A DNA stretch of 64,000 nucleotides from Chryseobacterium piperi (GTDB lineage: Bacteria > Bacteroidota > Bacteroidia > Flavobacteriales > Weeksellaceae). Numbering within the stretch: position 1 is the first letter of the stretch; each line of letters starts with the position of its first letter. This document shows positions 59,459 through 64,000 of the stretch, in pieces. The stretch lies in the NCBI RefSeq assembly GCF_002285635.2, contig NZ_CP023049.2, forward strand, positions 2,232,001 through 2,296,000. Reading direction: 5' to 3'. The translations under genes and the position numbers were made by a program. The notes under the pieces were generated by a model. That model was not told the origin of the DNA, searched no databases, and worked only from the letters and a program-made list of their open reading frames with translations.

Positions 59459-60916
59459 TCACTTCCAGCCTCCGCCTAAGCTCTTATAAATATCAACAAC
59501 CGTACTCAGTTGTTTTTGTTTAGCTTCCACCAATTCCATCTTGGCATCTAAAGCATCTCTTTGATTTAAAAGTACCTCAAGATAATCTGCTCTTGAATTT
59601 CTAAATAATTGATTAGCAATATCAATAGATTCATCCAGTGCTTTTGTTTCCTGCGATTTTAGCTGATAATACTGATCTATATTTTTCACTTTTGACATCA
59701 GATTGGCAACATCCAGATAGGCATTCAAAATTGTTTTATCATATTCATATAATGCCTGGATCTGTTTAGCATCCGCCGTCTGAAAATTAGCTTTAATAGC
59801 TGTTTTATTAATAAGCGGCCCAGCCAATTCTCCTGCCATATTATAAGCAATAGACTCAGGCATTTTTACCAAATAGGAAGGTTTAAATGCTTCTAAGCCT
59901 AATGTTGCTGAAATTTCCAGAGAAGGATAAAATTCCTTTCTCGCGGCCTCAACATCTAGCTTTGCAGACTTCAATTCCAATTCAGCCTGTTTAATATCCG
60001 GACGATTAGCCAGTAATTGTGAAGGAATTCCAGTATACACAGTCTGTGGAATCGTTGACATAAAGCTTTCTTTCGTTCTTACAATCGACTGCGGGAACCT
60101 TCCTAATAATGCGTTGATTCCGTTTTCTTTTTCAGTAATCTGCTGACGGATGGTATATTCTGTCGCTTTAGATTTAGCCAATTCTGCTTCGAACTTCTTC
60201 ACGGCTAATTCCGTAGTTGCCGCTGCCTGCTTTTGTATTTTAGATATTTCCAATGCTTTCTCCTGCAGCTTAATATATTGCTGAATAATATCCAATTGAT
60301 TATCAATGGACAACAATTCATAATAACTATCCGCTACTTCTTCAATAAGGTTAGAAAGAACAAAGTTTTTTCCTTCTACTGTCGAAAGATAATGAGCGAC
60401 TGCAGACTCTTTTTCCGTTCTTAGTTTTTTCCAGATATCAATCTCCCAGTTAGCCATTAATCCGCCTTCAAAATTCCCAAGTGGGTCAGGCATCTCTCTT
60501 CCGGGTTCGATCTGTGTAGTGGCATCACCAGCCCCTTCACTGGTGTAACGGCCGGCTTTATTCACACCGGCTCCTAATTTTGCTGCAACAATTGGGCTTA
60601 ACTTTCCTTTTTTATACAGAACTCCACTTTTTGCAATTTCAATTTCTTGTAGAGTAATCATCAGCTCCTGATTATTTTTCAGAGCAATCTCAATTAAACT
60701 TACAAGGTTAGGATCAGTAAAAAATTGTCGCCACGGCGTTGTTCCACTATTGGTATTAGCATCCTGCGCTTCATTTTCTCCAAAATTTTGAGGTACACTT
60801 TCTTTTACCTCGTCTTTTATAACAGTAGCCATTGGTGCTTTGCAGCTTGCCAGAACAAGCGATACGACAATAGCTGTAATAATTGGTTTAATCTTCAAAT
60901 TTGCCATCATGTTCAT
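59459..60916 (-). CDS. RND efflux outer-membrane lipoprotein channel (TolC/NodT/OprM family)
   Basis: A 485-residue outer-membrane factor: lipobox LVLASC (lipid Cys), then two repeats of long helices and beta-hairpins, with SLIEIALKNNQELMITLQEI, PSQLLANRPDIKQAELELKSA, and AYLDVANLMSKV near the end. It forms the trimeric exit duct of an RND pump and is encoded directly after it, its start overlapping the pump's 3' end by about 20-29 bases. Start codons at 60916, 60910 or 60907 are possible. Confidence 0.93.
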   Translation of the reverse strand: MNMMANLKIKPIITAIVVSLVLASCKAPMATVIKDEVKESVPQNFGENEAQDANTNSGTTPWRQFFTDPNLVSLIEIALKNNQELMITLQEIEIAKSGVLYKKGKLSPIVAAKLGAGVNKAGRYTSEGAGDATTQIEPGREMPDPLGNFEGGLMANWEIDIWKKLRTEKESAVAHYLSTVEGKNFVLSNLIEEVADSYYELLSIDNQLDIIQQYIKLQEKALEISKIQKQAAATTELAVKKFEAELAKSKATEYTIRQQITEKENGINALLGRFPQSIVRTKESFMSTIPQTVYTGIPSQLLANRPDIKQAELELKSAKLDVEAARKEFYPSLEISATLGLEAFKPSYLVKMPESIAYNMAGELAGPLINKTAIKANFQTADAKQIQALYEYDKTILNAYLDVANLMSKVKNIDQYYQLKSQETKALDESIDIANQLFRNSRADYLEVLLNQRDALDAKMELVEAKQKQLSTVVDIYKSLGGGWK

Positions 60917-63900
60917 AAGGTTCAGTTTGTTCTGTTAAGGGATTTTCTTCTTCATATCTCGCCAGTCTGGATTTTTCTGCAATCGTTCCGAAGATGTAGT
61001 ATAGTCCCGGAATGATCATCAACCCGAAAATAGTACCGATCAGCATCCCTCCTGCTGCTGCAGTTCCTATGGTCCTGTTTCCAACTGCCCCCGGTCCCGT
61101 CGCCATTACTAATGGAATTAACCCGGCAATAAATGCAAATGAAGTCATCAAAATCGGACGGAAACGAATAGCAGCACCTTCTATCGCGGCTTTCACTACC
61201 GGAATTCCTTCTTCTGCTTTTTTCTGTACTGCAAATTCTACAATTAATACAGCATTTTTCCCTAGAAGTCCGATCAACATTACCATAGCTACCTGAGCAT
61301 AGATGTTATTTTCAAGACCTAGAAGTTTTAAACATAAAAAGGCTCCAAAAATCCCCGTTGGTAATGAAAGGATAACCGGTAATGGAAGAATGAAACTTTC
61401 ATATTGTGCAGAAAGAATCAGGTAAACAAACCCCAGACATACCAAAAATATAAATACAGCTTCGTTCCCACGGCTTACTTCGTCTTTTGAAATCCCTGCC
61501 CAGTCGATTCCAAATCCTCTTGGAAGCGTTTTATCTGCTACTTCCTGAATAGCCTTGATTGCCTGACCACTACTATAACCCGGTGCAGGCGTTCCACTTA
61601 CTTCCGCAGAATTATACATATTATGCCTTGTGATCTCAGATAAACCATATACTTTTTCAAGTCTCATGAAATCAGAATATGGAACCATTTGATCCTTATC
61701 ATTTTTTACATACAGTTTCAGTAAATCACTTGGTAAGGCACGATACTGTGGTCCAGCCTGAACAATTACTTTATAAGGTCTGTCAAAACGAATAAAGCTG
61801 GTCTCGTAATTTGAACCGATTAATGTCGATAGGTTATCCATCGCACTTTCAATTGTAACTCCTTTTTGCTCTGCCAGATCATTATCTACTTTTAGCATAT
61901 ATTGTGGGAAACTTGCTGAATAAAAAGTAAATGCAGAACCTAGCTCAGGACGTTTTTTCAGTTCCCGTACAAAGTCATTACTTACCTGTTCCATTTTATG
62001 ATAATCTCCACTTCCTGCTTTATCCAATAAACGGAGTTCAAAACCACCGGCAGCACCATATCCCGGAATTGAAGGAGGTTGAAAAAATTCTATATTCGCT
62101 CCCGGAATATTTTTAGCTTTTTCTTCCAGCTTTTCAATAATTTCGGCAGCTGATTCTTTACGGTCTTCCCAACTCTTAAGATTGATCAGACAGGTTCCTG
62201 AATTGGATCCCGTTCCTTCTGTCAAAATCTCATATCCTGCCAGTGAAGAAACCGATTGTACTCCGTCAATCCCTTCAGATTCACGTAAAAGTTCTTTTGC
62301 AATCTGATTGGTCCTTTCTAAGGTAGATCCCGGTGGCGTTTGGATAATTGCATAGATCATTCCCTGATCTTCACTCGGAATAAATCCTGAAGGAAGAGAG
62401 TTGCTTAAAAAGAAGGTACATAAACAAAATGCCAATAACAAAGGCAATGTAATCATCTTCTTAGTCACAGTCTTATTCAGTAACTTTTCGTATTTACCCG
62501 CCCCTTTAGTGAAAAGAGCATTGAACTTATCCAGAAACAAGGTTACCGGAGTTTTCTTTTTAGCCTTTCCATGGTTATTCTTTAATATTAAGGCACATAA
62601 TGCCGGAGTCAGTGTAAGCGCTACTACCCCTGAAAGAATAATTGCAGAAGCCATCGTAATGGAAAACTGACGGTAAAAAACCCCAACAGGTCCGGACATA
62701 AATGCAATAGGAATAAATACGGACGCCATTACCAATGTGATCGCGATAATCGCACCACTAATCTCATGCATCGCTTCTTCTGTAGCCTTCAGCGGTGATA
62801 AATTTTTCTCTTCCATCTTGGCGTGAACAGCCTCAATAACAACAATCGCATCATCTACCACAACACCGATTGCCATAACGAGGGCAAAAAGAGAAATCAT
62901 ATTTAGCGTAATTCCAAAGGCAGACATGACGAAAAATGTTCCTACTAATGAAACCGGAACTGCCAGAGCAGGAATCAATGTAGAACGCCAGTCTCCTAAG
63001 AACAGAAATACTACAATAGCTACCAGAATAAATGCTTCAAACAAGGTGTGAACCACTTTTTCAATGGATGCATCCAGGAACCTGGAAACATCATAGCTGA
63101 TATCATAATGCATCCCCTTAGGAAATGTATTTTTCTGAAGATCATCCATCAATGTTTTTACATTCTTGATTACATCGCTGGCATTAGAACCATAAGATTG
63201 TTTTACAGTAATTGCAGCAGACGGCTTACCATTCAATGTTGAGTAAATATCATACATCGAACTTCCAAATTCTATATCCGCCACATCTTTTAATCTTACA
63301 AACTCTCCGGCAGATTTCGCTTTCAGAATGATATTTCCGTAATCTTTCTCATTATTAAAACGACCGGGATATTTCAGAATATATTCAAATGATTGAGAAC
63401 GCTTTCCTGAACTTTCACCGGTTTTGCCCGGAGAAGCTTCCAAACTCTGCTGATTCAAAGCTTCCATTACTTCATCTGCTGAAATATTATAAGCTGTTAA
63501 TCGATCAGGTTTTAACCAGATACGCATAGCATATTCACGGGTTCCTAAAATATCAGCAAAACCTACTCCGCTTACCCTTCTCAATTCAGACATTACGTTG
63601 ATATCCGCATAATTGAAAAGGAACTTCTGATCCGCTTTCGGATCATCACTGTACAGGTTGATGTACATTAACATATTAGGCTCTTCCCTGGTAATTTTAA
63701 CTCCTTCACGAACTACCAGAGGAGGTAGTTTATTAACTACAGAAGATACACGGTTCTGAACGTTAACCGCTGCAACATTCGGATCCGTCCCCAGATCAAA
63801 AACAACCTGAATGGAAGCTTCACCATCATTTCCAGCGTCAGAAGTCATGTACTTCATACCCGGAACCCCGTTCAAACCTCTTTCCAGAGGGATAACTACG

Positions 63901-64000
63901 GATTTTATGAGCAATTCGTTATTAGCTCCCGGATATTCTGCAGTAATATTTACTTTAGGTGGAGAAATAGAAGGAAATTGAGTAACCGGCAATTTGACCA
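60888..64000 (-). CDS. RND multidrug efflux pump, inner-membrane permease (HAE1/AcrB type), N-terminus cut by window edge
   Basis: At least 1037 residues of an AcrB-like pump. The visible start is LPVTQFPSISPPKVNI, the usual continuation after the first membrane segment, so about 30 N-terminal residues lie beyond the window. The proton-relay motif (GVVVDDAIVVIEA), pore-domain repeats, and the second-half TM region (LGFVYLILSAQYES, GLLGKNAVLIVEFA) are all present. The pump expels hydrophobic drugs by proton antiport; the adaptor gene is presumably upstream. Confidence 0.95.
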   Translation of the reverse strand, partial: VKLPVTQFPSISPPKVNITAEYPGANNELLIKSVVIPLERGLNGVPGMKYMTSDAGNDGEASIQVVFDLGTDPNVAAVNVQNRVSSVVNKLPPLVVREGVKITREEPNMLMYINLYSDDPKADQKFLFNYADINVMSELRRVSGVGFADILGTREYAMRIWLKPDRLTAYNISADEVMEALNQQSLEASPGKTGESSGKRSQSFEYILKYPGRFNNEKDYGNIILKAKSAGEFVRLKDVADIEFGSSMYDIYSTLNGKPSAAITVKQSYGSNASDVIKNVKTLMDDLQKNTFPKGMHYDISYDVSRFLDASIEKVVHTLFEAFILVAIVVFLFLGDWRSTLIPALAVPVSLVGTFFVMSAFGITLNMISLFALVMAIGVVVDDAIVVIEAVHAKMEEKNLSPLKATEEAMHEISGAIIAITLVMASVFIPIAFMSGPVGVFYRQFSITMASAIILSGVVALTLTPALCALILKNNHGKAKKKTPVTLFLDKFNALFTKGAGKYEKLLNKTVTKKMITLPLLLAFCLCTFFLSNSLPSGFIPSEDQGMIYAIIQTPPGSTLERTNQIAKELLRESEGIDGVQSVSSLAGYEILTEGTGSNSGTCLINLKSWEDRKESAAEIIEKLEEKAKNIPGANIEFFQPPSIPGYGAAGGFELRLLDKAGSGDYHKMEQVSNDFVRELKKRPELGSAFTFYSASFPQYMLKVDNDLAEQKGVTIESAMDNLSTLIGSNYETSFIRFDRPYKVIVQAGPQYRALPSDLLKLYVKNDKDQMVPYSDFMRLEKVYGLSEITRHNMYNSAEVSGTPAPGYSSGQAIKAIQEVADKTLPRGFGIDWAGISKDEVSRGNEAVFIFLVCLGFVYLILSAQYESFILPLPVILSLPTGIFGAFLCLKLLGLENNIYAQVAMVMLIGLLGKNAVLIVEFAVQKKAEEGIPVVKAAIEGAAIRFRPILMTSFAFIAGLIPLVMATGPGAVGNRTIGTAAAGGMLIGTIFGLMIIPGLYYIFGTIAEKSRLARYEEENPLTEQTEPYEHDGKFED

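Overview
The window looks like chromosomal DNA from a flavobacterium of the Chryseobacterium/Elizabethkingia type (Bacteroidota, Weeksellaceae). This rests on low GC, Bacteroidota promoters (TTTG - about 19 bp - TAnnTTTG), weak Shine-Dalgarno sequences, a transketolase split into two genes, a PNGase F-II-like enzyme, paired M16 peptidases, a TamB homologue and many Bacteroidota-style lipoproteins. I inferred the genus from gene content; there is no rRNA here to confirm it.

Layout. 1-6.6 kb: the start of a UvrD/PcrA helicase, an active/inactive M16 peptidase pair, SecG, a glycosyltransferase coupled to recR. 6.7-17.4 kb: a scramblase-like protein, a lipoprotein, PepD, a ferredoxin plus flavoprotein reductase pair, a DUF3108 protein, PheS, YceI, an orphan ABC ATPase, a zinc-ribbon YjdM-like protein and an RsmB-type methyltransferase. 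17.5-22.2 kb: a PNGase F-like enzyme with an extra GLPGLI-like N-terminal domain, AsnB and an unknown secreted protein. 22.3-29.8 kb: an MFS exporter, then a compact stress/redox cluster (two pirins, two small GNAT proteins, FMN reductase, TMEM175-like channel, YjdI ferredoxin, OsmC) and a sodium/solute symporter. 30-35.6 kb: split transketolase, an NTF2-like protein with its TetR regulator and a perfect palindromic operator, an intact IS1182-family element, and an Lrp/AsnC regulator. 35.7-46.3 kb: TamB and TsaD (divergent, 4 bp apart), a four-helix-bundle gene in an inverted-repeat cassette, RsmE, an HTTM-like membrane pair, a TrmH-like methyltransferase and L-asparaginase.

46.3-51 kb is accessory DNA. 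A tRNA-Ser(GGA) gene is followed by a decayed tyrosine recombinase, one cargo gene and a second, mutated copy of the tRNA 3' half, which marks a degraded integrative element of about 2 kb. A fainter third copy of the tRNA-terminator sequence near 50.9 kb suggests a second, adjacent insertion carrying a repetitive lysine-rich protein and a class C beta-lactamase-like hydrolase. 51-59.2 kb holds a surface-fibre-like protein, a GH88 plus DUF4861 polysaccharide-degradation pair, an M20 peptidase, a TPR-AraC regulator and a tiny lipoprotein. The window ends in an RND efflux operon (outer-membrane lipoprotein channel plus inner-membrane pump, cut by the edge).

The least explained signals are (1) a dispersed inverted-repeat family at several intergenic sites, one copy of which encloses the four-helix-bundle gene, (2) the layered tRNA-Ser attachment sites and (3) a candidate structured RNA near 15.15-15.30 kb behind a good -7 box.
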